Counted from the stretch's first letter, positions 10,070-21,249 are shown. The stretch is DNA of 64,000 nucleotides from Blasia pusilla (GCA_050084515.1 CM114272.1:38068001-38132000); one strand, 5' to 3'. Notes: generated by a model from the letters alone, not told the origin. Program-made: numbers and translations.

Positions 10070-11030
10070 TGTCACGTCCATTAGGATAGATCGGTGAGAT
10101 CTAGTAGAGCGTCTTTAAGAGTAGTGGAGGACAGGCCTAGGAGGTCGAGGATGACTTGTTGAGGCCCCGGGAAACGTGAGAGAGCAGGTTTCCCCTTCGT
10201 TTTGGCTCATTTGGAGCCATATTGAGGAACTTACTATTTTAGGTAAGTACCATTTCGAGTATATGATCGACTTTCTATTTTTAGTAAGTGGCCCTTGACC
10301 TCCTACATCAGGTCAAGAACCAAGGAGGTGACTTGGGAGAATAGGTTACCATGGAGAGAGCTTGGGAGAGGGGAGGGGTGTATATCCCAAGGAGAGAGAG
10401 CTTGAGAGCTCATTCTCTCTTTGTTGAACCTCTTGGCATGAGGCGGCGGAGCTATGGTCCCTTGCCTTGTGAGTGTAACCCAAGCCTCTGATTAGGAGAG
10501 TGGGTTTGGTTTGACATGAGAGAGAGTGCACACCTTTGAGAGCTATTAGTGGAATGTCGAATTCCAAATATTTTTTGATGTTGGCGTAGATTGTGAAGCT
10601 GTGCACGTTGTGCAAGAAACAGTGCGCAATTTGGAGTTGCGAGCAAAAATTTATGGTCAATCTTGCAAAACTGCCATTGCTAGGCGATTTTTAGGGTTAA
10701 ATTGTGCAAACCCTAAACCAGCCGCCACACCGGCGCGGCCGTCGCCGTCGCCATCATAGTCACCGTCAATGGTCAACTTTCATCGTTGGCGGTCAACCGT
10801 CATCGTCAATTGTCAACCGTAACCGTCACCATCAATGGTCCACCTTCCGTTGTCCACCCTTGGTTGCCATTGCCGCCGTTATGGAGTGGAGGGTCTTCCA
10901 CAATGTTCGTTGATTCTTGGACTTGCGTCGCCATCACTTACTTTGTTTTGGCCGCCACCGTCATCAACCTGTGATGGCATATGACCTCATATTATAGTGT
11001 TTGAGTTTTGATTTCCTGTTGTGATTGGTA
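10070..11030 (+). repeat. Gypsy-DNMT copy 2: 5' LTR (3' end not resolved)
   Basis: The segment starts TTGTCACG at 10069-10076 and is similar along its length to 37522-38925; 24334-23823 (minus strand) is a third partial copy. Shared landmarks are TTAGGATAGATCGG, the run CGAGGATGACTTG, CATTTGGAGCCATAT, GAGAGAGTGCAC and GCTAGGCGATTTTTAGGG. Compared with the 37.5-kb copy it lacks about 400 bp in the middle. The 3' border is probably near TTGATTTCCTGTTGTGATTGG (about 11010-11030), after which a sequence TTGGTAGC.GCTC could be the primer site; I could not match that to a tRNA with confidence. Confidence 0.55.
10765..10850 (+). promoter_or_regulatory. 20-bp-periodic GGTCAAC (W-box core) cluster, copy 2
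   Basis: GTCAAC occurs at about 10772, 10792 and 10812, exactly 20 bp apart, within repeats of the type GGTCAACCGTCACCGTCA. The reverse complement GTTGACC contains the WRKY-binding core TTGAC. The other copy keeps the same spacing at 38659, 38679 and 38699. Confidence 0.4.
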
Positions 11031-11700
11031 GCCGCTCAACGACGATCGGGTATCGTGCCGTGACGCCCGTAGCCGCAACGCGCCGCCGATTGCCGCGCCG
11101 TGCTGCTTGCGGCCGCACCACACCGTCTTGATCGTGGAGCAGAGTGTGGTTTTATTGTTGATTGAGGAGGGTATGCTGCCGAGTGCCGCATCCCATCATC
11201 GAGGGCCGTGCCGTTCGTAGCCGTTCCGTGCCGCCTGCAACGCCGCACAACACAGTCTGTCGAGGAGTTTTGAGCAACGTGAGTACAAGAGGAGTATGAC
11301 TTGCTGATTGGAGGAATTGTCTCCACGACCGACTTGGGGTCGAGATTCGCAGTTGCTGAGGAGCAACATCGACATGTGTTCAAGTTACCCATTTTGGTCC
11401 TTTACCCTGCACGCGTGAGGGATTCTCGGATTTGGGTAGTTTATTTTGGGATATTGGGTGTGTGGATGCTGAGAGCATCATTTATGTATGTGGTTTAGGG
11501 GACATAGACCTATGTGGGATGTCCGGAGTTGAGGGTAGGTTGTCGATGAGATGATAGCTTGGTCGATTTGCTGCACCACTCCGCGTGTTGCCGCACGTTA
11601 CACGTCTCGGGGAGGGAGAGTGTAGATCGAGTGCCGCATGTTTGGGATGAGTGATTGAGGGATTACTCACGAGGTTCTGAGTGATCGGGTGAGAGGGGCA
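11031..11700 (+). other. Gypsy-DNMT copy 2: untranslated leader
   Basis: GC-rich sequence with many GCCGC/CCGTG motifs (11040-11260), then a lower-GC part that is conserved with 38930-39600. No open frame is shared by the two copies, so it is leader between the primer site and gag. Confidence 0.4.
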
Positions 11701-13275
11701 TGAGGGTCATCAAGGAGTCCGTTCGGGACTTTGAGAGGCGCGATGGTGAACCAGAGAGTAGCTCTAGAGGTTTTACGCGGAGTGGACTTTGAGTGGCGCG
11801 AGGTTCCGAGGGTCTCCACATGAGGGCCCACCTTGACCTCCTTCTGTGTCATCGTCAGACAAGGGGGAGGGTGTAGAGGAGTTTGTGAGCACATCGCCAC
11901 ACATTGTGAGTGGTCCTACCAGTTGGGCGTACAAGATGGACGACCAGGGTAGAGGACCGCATAGGTTTTCAGGTGCTGTAGGCACGATTGAGTTGCACGA
12001 TTTCATAGCAGAGTTTAGGAGTTGGTGCGACTCCCAGTGGGCCAAGAACTCTAGAGAGTTGAACCCGTTTACAGGATGGAACGGTATGTTCCAGCATTTA
12101 GAGGGGGCGCCCATGGACGATTACCATGAGTTCTCTCAGAGATATGCACGTGAGATCGAGGCGTGGAGGCTCTACTATGACCCACATTATGTGTCATGGA
12201 TGGAGCCGTTCCCAAATGAGGAGGAGGAGTCAAGAGAGGCTACTTCCTCTTCCACTAGTGACATTTTAGGAGGGGTGACTTGCACGGGAGCAGTTGCACC
12301 GTCTAGTCGGGTTTGTCCCACGTTCAACCATGTGGTTGAGTTCTTTGCTGAGTTGAGGGCGAGCTACCAGGGGGTACGGACGGAGGAGTTGCGGAGCATC
12401 CACAACTTCTAGAGGCGCCCGGGTGAGAGTTTACGTGAGGCTTACACTTGCTTGCGCCGGTTGATCAACGTCACTCAGGGGGTGACAGAGGCTCAGGCTA
12501 TCCAGTCATGGTACGCGATGTTTGACCAGACCCTGCGGCCACGGATGCGGGAGGGGGTGCTTCTTATGAACACCTCCCCTACGTTGAAAGATGTTTTTAG
12601 GACCGCAGAGAACATTGAGCGCATCATGGCGGAGGAGGGCGTAGCCACCATGGGTTCTGGGCGAGAGCAGTCGCGATTGGCTGCACCACGTCTGCAGCAA
12701 CGTGGACTCCGAGATAGGTCAACTGTGGCACCACAAGCTCAGGGAGAATACCAGGAGCCCATGGCACAGAGATCTGCGTCTTCATATACGGCTCAACAAC
12801 AGCCGCCTACTATTACTTGTTGGTCATGTGGTGGAGCCCATCATCAGCGCCATTGCACTCGTCAGGGTCATGGACGTATGCCTTAGCATGGAGGAGGAGA
12901 TGGTGCTCCACCAGGAGGTTATCACTGTGACTATTGTTAGAGGTATGGTCATACACGCGCCAGGTGTTTCAATTTACATCCTGAGTTACGTTCGGACCGA
13001 CGGCAAAAGAGGGCACTAGAGCGAGTAGCCGGTCCGGGTGGGCCTAGAGATCATGCACCAGGTGGTCCTGTTGGGGGACGAGGAGCTGGAGCTGCCCGAC
13101 AGGATGGTGGAGCTGCCCGTGGAGGAGGTAGAGTACCACCACCTAGAGCCGAGGGAGACGCCGGACGTGAGGCTGGGATGGCTGCTCAGATACAGTAGCA
13201 ACAGGAGCAGATTGCCGCTAATTGAGGTTACCCGATGCTGGATCCGTGGCATCGACATCATATGGAGCAGCTAGA
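11701..13275 (+). pseudogene. Gypsy-DNMT copy 2: Gag with two CCHC zinc knuckles
   Basis: The structural core protein of the particle. The capsid-like part contains FRSWCDSQWAKNSRELNPFT and DDYHEFSQRYAREIEAWRLY (about 12000-12190), then RRLINVTQGVTEAQAIQSWY and PRMREGVLLMN (about 12458-12570). The nucleocapsid part has CWSCGGAHHQRHC (about 12818-12856; CX2CX3HX4C, one residue short of the usual spacing) and CDYC-RYGHTRARC (about 12926-12967; CX2CX4HX4C with a TAG in the middle). A Gly/Pro/Arg-rich tail follows. In-frame TAG codons at 12410, 12884, 12938 and 13196 all sit where Gln (CAG) fits the context. The start probably corresponds to the ATG at 11700 (39625 in the other copy); the first 140 bp are frameshifted. 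Confidence 0.7.
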
Positions 13276-13299
13276 GATCTGGAGGATCCTGGTTGGATG

Positions 13300-13700
13300 T
13301 GCGGGGTTGCTCAGATGGAGGCCGCCGCAGTTGTGACACGTGGAGCAGCTGTAGAGTTGGATCCACAACGAGGGGAAGCCAGAAAATAGACTTGGCTTCC
13401 TCAATCTTTCACTTTGTCCGAAGCGATGAGGACCCCATCGATGGGTCCTCATCAAAGTTCCTTGAGAGTTGGTGATGTTGTTGGTGTGCAGTCACGGAGG
13501 GCGATGGGAGAAGCGAGTGCGACGACTCCTATTGTTGATGCTCAGGAGGGGCATGTGTCGAGCACATTGTTGGGGGCGGCCACCATTGTGTACCGCACTC
13601 CTTTATTTTCTGCTTCCGATGTTATGACGTTGGGGGTTACGCCCGCCGAGGCTTTCCGGCTGGCCGCGTGGCTATGTGAGTTCAGAGTTGGAGTTCATTA
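13300..13700 (+). pseudogene. Gypsy-DNMT copy 2: linker, truncated
   Basis: This is the same linker as 8365-8753, as a direct repeat of about 390 bp. It includes VAGVDPQRGE-type and SSLRVGDVVGVQSRRAMGE residues, and ends abruptly at TTGGAGTTC near 13699. Everything downstream (protease onward) is missing from this copy. Confidence 0.55.
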
Positions 13701-15130
13701 ATATCACTATATGAAGAGCACGTCCAGGTCCAAAGTCAAATTCTTCCACAAGCTTCCAATATCTCCAAGATTTGAATTTAATTCCATTGGGAATCACTTG
13801 TGCCTGGATCTACTAAACAAAGGAAAAGAGAATATGAAAAGGATGTCGCTTTTGTGAGGACATTCCACCTGATAAATGAGTTTGCATCACATTTTGATGA
13901 GTTTAAGGAGGCTGACTGAGTGCACAAAAACCAGAGCTTCCTTAAACTCATCAAAAATACTATTCTTCTGACGCTCTGCTTCACATCCTATTGCCAAGAC
14001 TCCCTCCAAATTGATCACGGCTGTGTATACGTGCCGCTTTTGTGACTCAACCAGAGGGGTGGAATTATTGTTTCGAACATGAGCAGATTTTCCACCCACT
14101 TCGCACGGCTCTCCTCCCTTTCCCCGTCCCGACGGATACAGACGTGAAGGGGGTTCCGTTTAGTCTACGCTCAAGTGCACAAGAAAGAGAGGTTAGAAAA
14201 CTAAACAGGTGTGGAGACGAGAGATTGCACTGTGCGGAACCTGATTGCAGCACCGCTCCCGCTTTTTTTCTTGGTTTGTAAACGCGCTGCGCCTCCAACT
14301 AATTCCACATTCCTCCTACTCACATTTTACATTTCGCTTAACTTGACTAGCCTTGCCAGTGAGTCCGGAACTTCGATTCACTGCATATCGACTATCTTCC
14401 AAGTACTCAGACTTTTGTGAATTCTATGTTTCAGTACCATGTCCTCCTTCCACACTCCTTCTACTCATGTTTTACATTTCGCTAAACTTGACTAGCCTTG
14501 GGGAGTAGGAAACATGGATGTTTACGCAACTCCACCCCTCTTCAGCACAGAACCTCTCAATCCCTCCAAACCACATGCAAAGGCACTCACTAATTCGATT
14601 CTTGACATAAACTAAAAACAAGGGTGCTACTTCAACAAGAACCTTGTATCAAATTCAACAATGATTCATAATGTCAGAGAAACTGCACTCATACACAGAA
14701 AAAGGGAGAAGTAGTGACGGTGGGGAGGCCAAAACCTCTAACAATAGACAATAGACACAGTGGCAGAGAATCTTATTACAAGAGAGCAATCCCTTACCTT
14801 GAGCCAGGATCAAGTGAGAGAGCATGAAAACCGCAACGGAGTCCTACTTGTATAATCCGCAAGTCCCACTTGTAGTAACATGTAAGAGATCCGTGTGGTT
14901 TCACATAATACTTGTTCACAGGCCCCACCCCTCCTTTGTTAACTCACGCAAAAATAATCGTCATGTCACAACGAGCTACAACTCGCCACCGAGCATCTCG
15001 CTAGCTCCAAGAAATCCTGAACCCAAAATGCTACCATCTAAAGGTTTCCCTCCCTAGTATAGTAGTACTACAGAGGTTTCCCTCCCTAGTAGTACGTCTA
15101 GATCAAGTTTCCTCATCGTCCTATCCCAAC
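13701..15130. other. Region without a recognised gene
   Basis: No gene is recognised. An imperfect 22-bp stem lies at 13890-13912 / 13938-13962 (ATTTTGATGAGTTTAAGG and its complement). A 47-bp direct repeat containing TTTACATTTCGCT and AACTTGACTAGCCTTG occurs near 14325-14360 and 14465-14500. GGTTTCCCTCCCTAGTA is repeated at about 15044 and 15075. Confidence 0.4.
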
Positions 15131-15188
15131 GGCCTCTCTCCCTGCTTTACTCGGATCCCCTTCCGGATCCGAGTAAAGCAAAGAGGCC
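15131..15188. repeat. Perfect 15-bp hairpin with outer arms
   Basis: Arms GCTTTACTCGGATCC (15144-15158) and GGATCCGAGTAAAGC (15165-15179) are exactly complementary around a 6-base loop. GGCCTCT (15131-15137) and AGAGGCC (15182-15188) extend the stem beyond a small bulge. It lies about 55-110 bp before the truncated LINE. Confidence 0.8.
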
Positions 15189-15242
15189 GAATCCTCTCGT
15201 CATGTTTTCTGACTTGGTTATCTATGTAGAACCGTATGGGCG

Positions 15243-16515
15243 ACTCATCATATTTCTTTCTTGTATAAATCCTTTGATAGAAAGATTATGCAGACGTATG
15301 GGGATCTTCTAGGACCCGGCTCATTAGAGTGCCCCGCGGGGGAGTTAGCTCGTAGACAGGCTTCTTGGCCGATTGCCTTTGGTGGAGTAGGTCTCATAGC
15401 GACCGAGTTAGTGGCGTCTTCAGCCTTTTTAGGGAGTTGGGCCACTGTAGCACCCCTCTTTTGCTCCCGATTTTTGGTTAGGGATAGACCGCTACTTTTA
15501 CAGTACGTTTCCCAGGTTGAGGATGGTTTTTTCCCACTTCAGTCTTCACTCACAGCTTGTATAGACTCCCTTCTTGTTGAGGCTAGAGCAGTTCTTCCCG
15601 CTTTCTCTTCCCTAGTTACCTCCGGACAATCTGGGCTCCAATCTTCTTTGATGGAAGCCCACTTTGATGCATTGTTTAGAGCTACTATGTCGGATGGGAA
15701 TATCCCCATGGAGGTTCGGGCCCGTATTCGCTTTTGCTCCAGAAAGGGGGCAAGCTCATGGATGGGGGCTCGTCCCCTCATCCCGGCTTTCTGCATCGCA
15801 CCACTTACCTACACTACAGCAATGAGGTTCCGACTGGGCTTGCATCAACCGACGGTGGTTGGTTCAACACATTGCGAGTGTCGCCGGAGTCTAGATCCAC
15901 TTGGTGTGCATTTGGCACGGTGTCCAGTTGGGGGTGAGAGGATAGCTACTCACGATGCAGTGCGGGATATTATGTTCTCTATTGCTCGAGAGAGTGGATT
16001 CCATGTACAAAGAGAGAGGCACTACTCCATGCGGGATTCCCTTATCCGTGTTGATCTCTACATGACGAGGGAGTCTGAGGTGGTGGTAGCGGATGTTGTA
16101 GTGACGGATTCTACGCGGGAGGCGGTGCAAGCCCAAGTGGTAGGACAAGGAAGATTGCTACAAGGAGCGGCGGCGGCGGCTGTCAAGAAGACCCACATTT
16201 ATAGTTGACTTCATGACGGACATCGATTTATCCCCCTAACCATTGAGATGTACGGGGCGATGGGGGAGAGGTTTGACTCGTTCCTTAAGGATTGCGCCCA
16301 TCATCTCGAGTCGAGAAATGGGTTGTCCTTAGCCTGTGCGATATTTTATTATAGGCAACGGGTCTCCATAGCTTTGTAGCGCGCCCAGGAAAATGGGCTT
16401 CTGCGGCGGGCTCAAGCCGTTGGAGACACCAATGCTAGAGGCCTACTTAGTAGTAGTCATAGTTCCCTAGGTGTTGTTGATATTGTCTCTGCTGTTGGTG
16501 ATTTTGATCGTTAGG
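15243..16515 (+). pseudogene. 5'-truncated non-LTR retrotransposon: C-terminus with restriction-like endonuclease
   Basis: The frame 15261-16208 continues past a TGA (16206) and a TAG (16377) to a TAG at 16513. The zinc motif CECRRSLDPLGVHLARC (about 15868-15918, CXCX9HX3C) is followed by HDAVRDIMFSIARESGF, RVDLYMTR and EVVVADVVVTD (about 15948-16110). These match the CCHC plus PD-(D/E)XK endonuclease that follows reverse transcriptase in R2/Utopia-type LINEs; the D in RVDLYM and in VVADV are candidate catalytic residues. No reverse transcriptase is present, consistent with 5' truncation during target-primed insertion. A T-rich run (16620-16660) may be its 3' untranslated region. Confidence 0.65.
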
Positions 16516-19341
16516 GGGAAGGCCCCCTTCTTTCTCCTTGGGGCCAGTTCTAGCCTCTTGAGGTCTATTTTTTTGGCTCTCTTTGCCCCCTCATTTGTAT
16601 CGTGATGGGTTTTCCATCCTTTTTTCTACATATATATTTTATTTTATTTTATTTTTCTTCTGGCCCCTCATACTCTCTCCCTCTCAAGACAAGAAGTCTG
16701 GATTATTCTAAGATCCGGTGAATCAAAGAGGGATCGGATCCACTGAGTCAAAGAAGGAATATACAGTTAGAACTGTATGCTAGTTTGTTTGAATGTGAGT
16801 GCGAGATAGTGCACATGTCTGCTGACTCTGCTGGTGGCTTTCATATGCCTATTTTTTATGTTGTGATCGGGCAAAGCCATATGCCTTGAAAGCGTGAGCT
16901 AGCCACATAAGACTAGTGACTACGGATTCACCTGGAAATGAGAGCTAGTGCAAGGCAACTATATTCGCTCTCATATTATGATACATATTTTTGGCATCCC
17001 GTCATGTGTACTTTTCAAGCATCAATCGTGTCTGAATAGTTCCACATTGCATGTGATTCAAGAACAAACACGACTAGTGGCACGGAGATTGGAGACCCCT
17101 TCTCTAGGATATTGCATCATTCTTGTTGTGGGATCCGTAGAACTTCTATCCCAGATTGGATCTCCACTACGTTGATGTTTGTTATCGTATGTACAATCTT
17201 CTCTGATTTCTACACAACAAGAGCGACTTAGGCGAATCACTCGGATTACAGCTTTTTTTTCCTCAAGAGTTAATTACCTTGCAATTTCCTAGTTAGAGTG
17301 CACTCGCTCCAAGCTTAAGGTTCGGTTTTATAGTTTGTCCTACGTGCGAGGCCAGGTTGATCCGCATAGGATGGGTTCTATGGAACGTTTGTGTGAATTA
17401 TCGATGGTTAGAATGAGTATGTAGGTGAATCCATGACCACTAAAATTTGACTAAAAAACTTTTCTTTCTTAAGTTTAGGTCTAGTTAGGGTAGGCTTGTT
17501 GGTTTTTTTGATGTGGAACTGCCGCCAATGGACACCCAACGAAAAAAGATTTTGGATTCAAGAGGGGTATTTTTTCTTAATGTCAGCAGCAACGCCCCCT
17601 TGAGAGTGTCGATTTTCTAATGCAATTCTCCGTTATGGTGATTAATTCAAGGGATGAGCATAACTATATGCCTTTCTGATCAAACGTGAAAGTTTCATTT
17701 GGCTCTCAGTGAATATCATTCCCATTATGTCACGGAGAGTGAAGTAAAAATGAAGGTGTTGGATACTGATTTTTCTTTCTGTTTGTAATTATCATATTTA
17801 CAACCTTCAATATTTCATTATTGAAGCAAGTTCCTACTTTCTACTGAAAATTCAGAAAATCATTTGACCTCAAGTCTTCGGCAAGGAACTGCCATCAAAG
17901 TTCATCCCGGGCCGTTCGTTCAACCAAGGTTTCTTTCCACCTCAATTTCTCACGTTACAAGTTGTCTCGTGTATTCTCTGCCAAACTAGAGGATCTCAGA
18001 GTGTTTCCTTGCTCTGGTGGTAAAGCATAAAGTGTAATATGCTCAACCTAGAGTGATCTCTACTCTCATTGCACTCATTTATGGTACATAGATCATGCTA
18101 TTGGTAAGTACCTGAATCTGGTGGGCCCATTGGTTTTAGTATCTAAGTCTACTTTGACCTGATCTACATTCCACGGTATTGGGTGCCCAAGCTCAGTTAG
18201 AGACTACACTCATTAAGTTGTACCTACAATAGCTTTGTCACAATTGATCCAGCACCTTGTTTAGGTGGTAGTAGAGAGTAGGGTGGGTGCAAACGGAGAC
18301 AAGAGTGAAAAAAGTACCATATTAGAGGAGGTACCCTTTCAAATAATGTGAGAGCTCATGATACAGAGTGTTGGTTTACAGATTCAAGGCGCCAGCCAAC
18401 AAACTCTTTACATCACTATCTACCTTACGCGATTAGGGTCCCCATAAGACATTACTTATGAGTGGAGTGAATCTTAGCTAAAAGAACATGACATAGGTCT
18501 GGTGGAACCAACCCAACCATTTTAGCTGTTGTTGGTTATGTTTCTGTGAGCGCTTTCCCACTGTGACTGTGTTTGTTTCTCCCACATGAGTCTGTCAATA
18601 CTAATTAGTGTCTGCGCGCTGTAGCATTACTACCATAGAGTCTTCATTTCGCTTGGATATTGCTAGACACCAGGATGGGTGCAGATGGGGAAAGAAGTTG
18701 AGAAAGTTCTCCATGGTAGGTGGGGGACTGTTGTATAGTGTGAGAGTTCAGGATACAGAATACAGGTGCAGAGCATCCAGTTATCAACCAAGGAACTCCA
18801 TACAACTTTATCTACCTTACCTGAAACTAGAGACTCTGCTCATTAAGTAGTGTCTATTGAAGCCCTGACATGAGAAAAAATGCATCCGTTAGCCTTCAAC
18901 TTACTCAAGTTGTCAGTTTATTCCCAAGTATTTTGCGGTTTGTAGATTGCAATGGAACGCAAAAGTGCCACTTCCATTTGTCTCATTTTATCTTGGATTA
19001 CGGTAGATTATGATACTCCATGTACACTTCCCATGATGTTTGATTCTCTCTAGTTCACAAGTCGTAGTATCTTGTTTCTTGGTTATCAAATTGACCAAGG
19101 CTTTTATTCTGGCTAATGATGTGTTGAGGGTGTGTTAGGCATTTTGGACATCATTATTGTAAGTAAATGAAACACTATGTAGAATTGATTAGATTAAGTA
19201 GGCTCACACTCTTCAACCTTTCAAGTAATTCAAGTTATTGAAGAAATTGTGGGAGGGCACTTTCTCGGAGATGCTTGTTGATTGTGCTCAGTCAAATAAT
19301 TTAGTGTTTATCCAATTCATAATTCTGATCATGTATTGTGC
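16516..19341. other. Long region without a recognised gene; diverged 180-bp duplication
   Basis: No coding region that I can support. Two diverged direct copies lie at about 18265-18440 and 18655-18825 (shared pieces include GGGTGGGTGCA/GGATGGGTGCA, TGTGAGAG.TCA.GATACAGA and ATCTACCTTAC). The remainder is AT-rich and looks like intron or intergenic DNA. Confidence 0.4.
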
Positions 19342-19565
19342 AGATTCTCAGATTGGTGAATGTTGATTTTGCGGATGTAAAGGCTGTGATGAGCAATTCA
19401 AGAACAACAATGTTGGGAGTAGGCATGTATTTGGGAAAAAACATGCTACCAAGAAGCGCTTGACTAGCTACGCCCCATTAATTGATCATTCAATCGAAAG
19501 AGCCACAACAAGGTGTGGTCTACAACATAACTGACGGCAAAGAAATTCTTCTTTTATCACCTTAG
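19342..19565 (+). pseudogene. FtsZ C-terminal fragment, frameshifted
   Basis: The sequence after TGTGCAG reads ILRLVNVDFADVKAVMSNS, then TTMLGVGMY. In a second frame it continues ATKKRLTSYAPLIDHSIERA and, back in the first frame, GVVYNITDG. FtsZ proteins have (G)LVNVDFADVRAVM, a MGxG segment, AxxAIxSPLLDxxIxxAxG and NITGG in exactly this order, so the family call is firm. FtsZ is the tubulin-like plastid division protein. At least two frameshifts and the absence of the GTP-binding half nearby make this a relic. It could be one exon of a larger decayed gene, because an AG precedes it. Confidence 0.7.
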
Positions 19566-19654
19566 TAAAAAAAAACTGTCTCGGTTAACCAAAAAAGTTC
19601 AAAGTTTTTTTCACAAGGTTCTGTGCTCCTATGCTTATATGCTGTACCAAACAT

Positions 19655-19890
19655 GGAGAGCCGAATTTGCAGAAAAATGCATCGCCATATGAAGACAAAA
19701 ATACGCACCGCTACAGGAAGGTAAAAATCTGAAGATGAAGTGCAAATTTGAAAGGTTTTAGAACGTTTTATTATGTTGATAGAAGGAGAGCCGAATTTGC
19801 AGAAAAATGCACCGCCACAAGAAGACAGAAATATGCACCGCTACAAGAAGGTAAAAATTTGAAGATCAAGTGCAAATCTAAAAGTTTCAA
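19655..19890 (+). repeat. Direct duplication, unit about 105 bp, period 130 bp
   Basis: GGAGAGCCGAATTTGCAGAA starts at 19655 and again at 19785, each followed by a similar 85-bp stretch (AAATGCA.CGCCA..GAAGAC, GAAGGTAAAAAT). No function is evident. Confidence 0.75.
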
Positions 19891-20469
19891 AGATTTTTCT
19901 TACACTGAATTTAACGGAAAGCAACTGACAAGTCTTACTGCATTATCTATCTATATACTATTTTTATGTCTATGTTTCTTCATATATATCTTCAGGTAAC
20001 CGAATCAAGATTCGAGACATCATCGGGATCCACTTTCGTATTCTAGTCTCCATTCTGGTGAGTTTGTCTTGGATAATAGCTTTACAACCTTGGAAGTTAT
20101 TGTCAAGGATGGCTTTCTCAAGCTGCAAAGGTTCAAGAGTTAGTTAAATTTGTAAAATATACTCGTCACAAATATAATGGAATTGAACTGGCCCGAAGGG
20201 AGTTTAGTAGCTGGCCTAGAGGGAGTTTTAGGAAAAGGCTCGAAGAATTGAAAATACTCACAATGTAGAAGAAGAAAGCTGCTTGCTTGAGAGATATCAC
20301 CAAGGGCATTCTCGTATCAAATCTAAGCCTCTACATAACACGAGAAATTGCTGACACAATAGCATGGAACCCCCAAGGATCCAGACTTTCCTCATTAGTG
20401 CGCCATGAATCTCTTTCTTGCAAGCAAGCGAGTCTTGTATTACATTTTGTTTTGTTTTGGAAATCATGC

Positions 20470-21249
20470 TTATATTTCCTCAAATCCAGTTGATGATACA
20501 ACTCTCTCTGCAAAGTCTACATTGAGTTCAATGAGATGTGAGCTCTGGTGTCTAATTTTTAAAATAAATGATGAGATAAGATTGTAATACGGAATGGAAT
20601 ATAATACCGTAGTAATTTGTCCCTTCCTCTGCCTCATAGATTTTTTGAAGATAGATTGCAGATTTATGCCTTGAGGACCCCATGCAACATAAAACTCCCT
20701 GTGAGCCTCCTCGTCATTCGGGGAAATCTTGAATTCTTTGAGTATAGACTCTTGTTGGAGTCTTTCCAAAGGGCTGAAAGTACACTTGAGGGAATCCCCC
20801 AACAACATTGACAGAATAACCAAATTTTGTGTCTTTGCGACTATCCTAGCATCACAATGCGGCGAAGGTCTGATTTCTCTTTCGAGTGCTTGTTTGGTAG
20901 TACGCTTGAGTAAATCTATGGTGTCTTGTTGGCGTTTGCATTGTGCTTTCAATGCAATGAGTTGATGCTTTTTGGATGAAGACATTGTTTCTCCCTCTTG
21001 ATTGCGGCGGTTATCATGTTGTAGCTCAGGCAGTAAGTGGGAGCCTTGATTTTCACCTTCACCATCTACTCTCGATCTCTTACAGCATGGAATATCCGAA
21101 TTTGGATGAAGAACCTGCTCACCAGAATATACAGGCAGTTTGCACGATAACTCTACGTTATTTTTTGATCGAGAGAGAGATTTGAACCTAGCAGGAGCTC
21201 TAAATCGATTGCAAGTAAACTTATCAAGGGAATTCGAATCTCCCTCCAT
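20470..21249 (-). CDS. Orphan 259-codon open frame, function unknown
   Basis: An uninterrupted frame from ATG (21249) to TAG (20470) on the minus strand, unusually long for this part of the window. The N-terminal half is basic and Ser/Asn-rich (FRAPARFKSLSRSKNN). A central helix (SSSKKHQLIALKAQCKRQQD to ALEREI, about residues 90-126) looks like a short coiled coil. Downstream, FSPLERLQQESILKEFKISP and EEAHREFYVAWGPQG look protein-like. The last 55 codons are less convincing and may be read-through of an intron. No domain, signal peptide or membrane segment is recognised. It could be one exon of a host gene or transposon-derived. Confidence 0.35.
   Translation of the reverse strand: MEGDSNSLDKFTCNRFRAPARFKSLSRSKNNVELSCKLPVYSGEQVLHPNSDIPCCKRSRVDGEGENQGSHLLPELQHDNRRNQEGETMSSSKKHQLIALKAQCKRQQDTIDLLKRTTKQALEREIRPSPHCDARIVAKTQNLVILSMLLGDSLKCTFSPLERLQQESILKEFKISPNDEEAHREFYVAWGPQGINLQSIFKKSMRQRKGQITTVLYSIPYYNLISSFILKIRHQSSHLIELNVDFAERVVSSTGFEEI

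Noticed and set aside
11020-11045. Primer binding site of the DNMT-Gypsy elements (TTGGTAGC.GCTC)
   Set aside because: It resembles the initiator/elongator Met type TGGTATCAGAGC only loosely, and the LTR 3' end does not show CA; kept only as a possibility.
12410-13198. Non-standard genetic code with TAG read as Gln
   Set aside because: TAG closes the PHD finger (46747) and the LINE frame (16513), other stops and frameshifts are equally frequent in the same genes, and Gypsy-2 frames end normally. Decay by C-to-T change explains it.
15131-15188. Helitron 3' hairpin
   Set aside because: No CTRR terminus follows at the expected distance and no Rep/helicase sequence is nearby.
16620-16660. Poly(A)-like or terminator signal after the LINE
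   Set aside because: It is a simple T/A-rich run without a defined tail or target duplication; it could not be assigned.
19342-19565. Functional FtsZ gene
   Set aside because: There are two frameshifts and no GTPase half within several kilobases.
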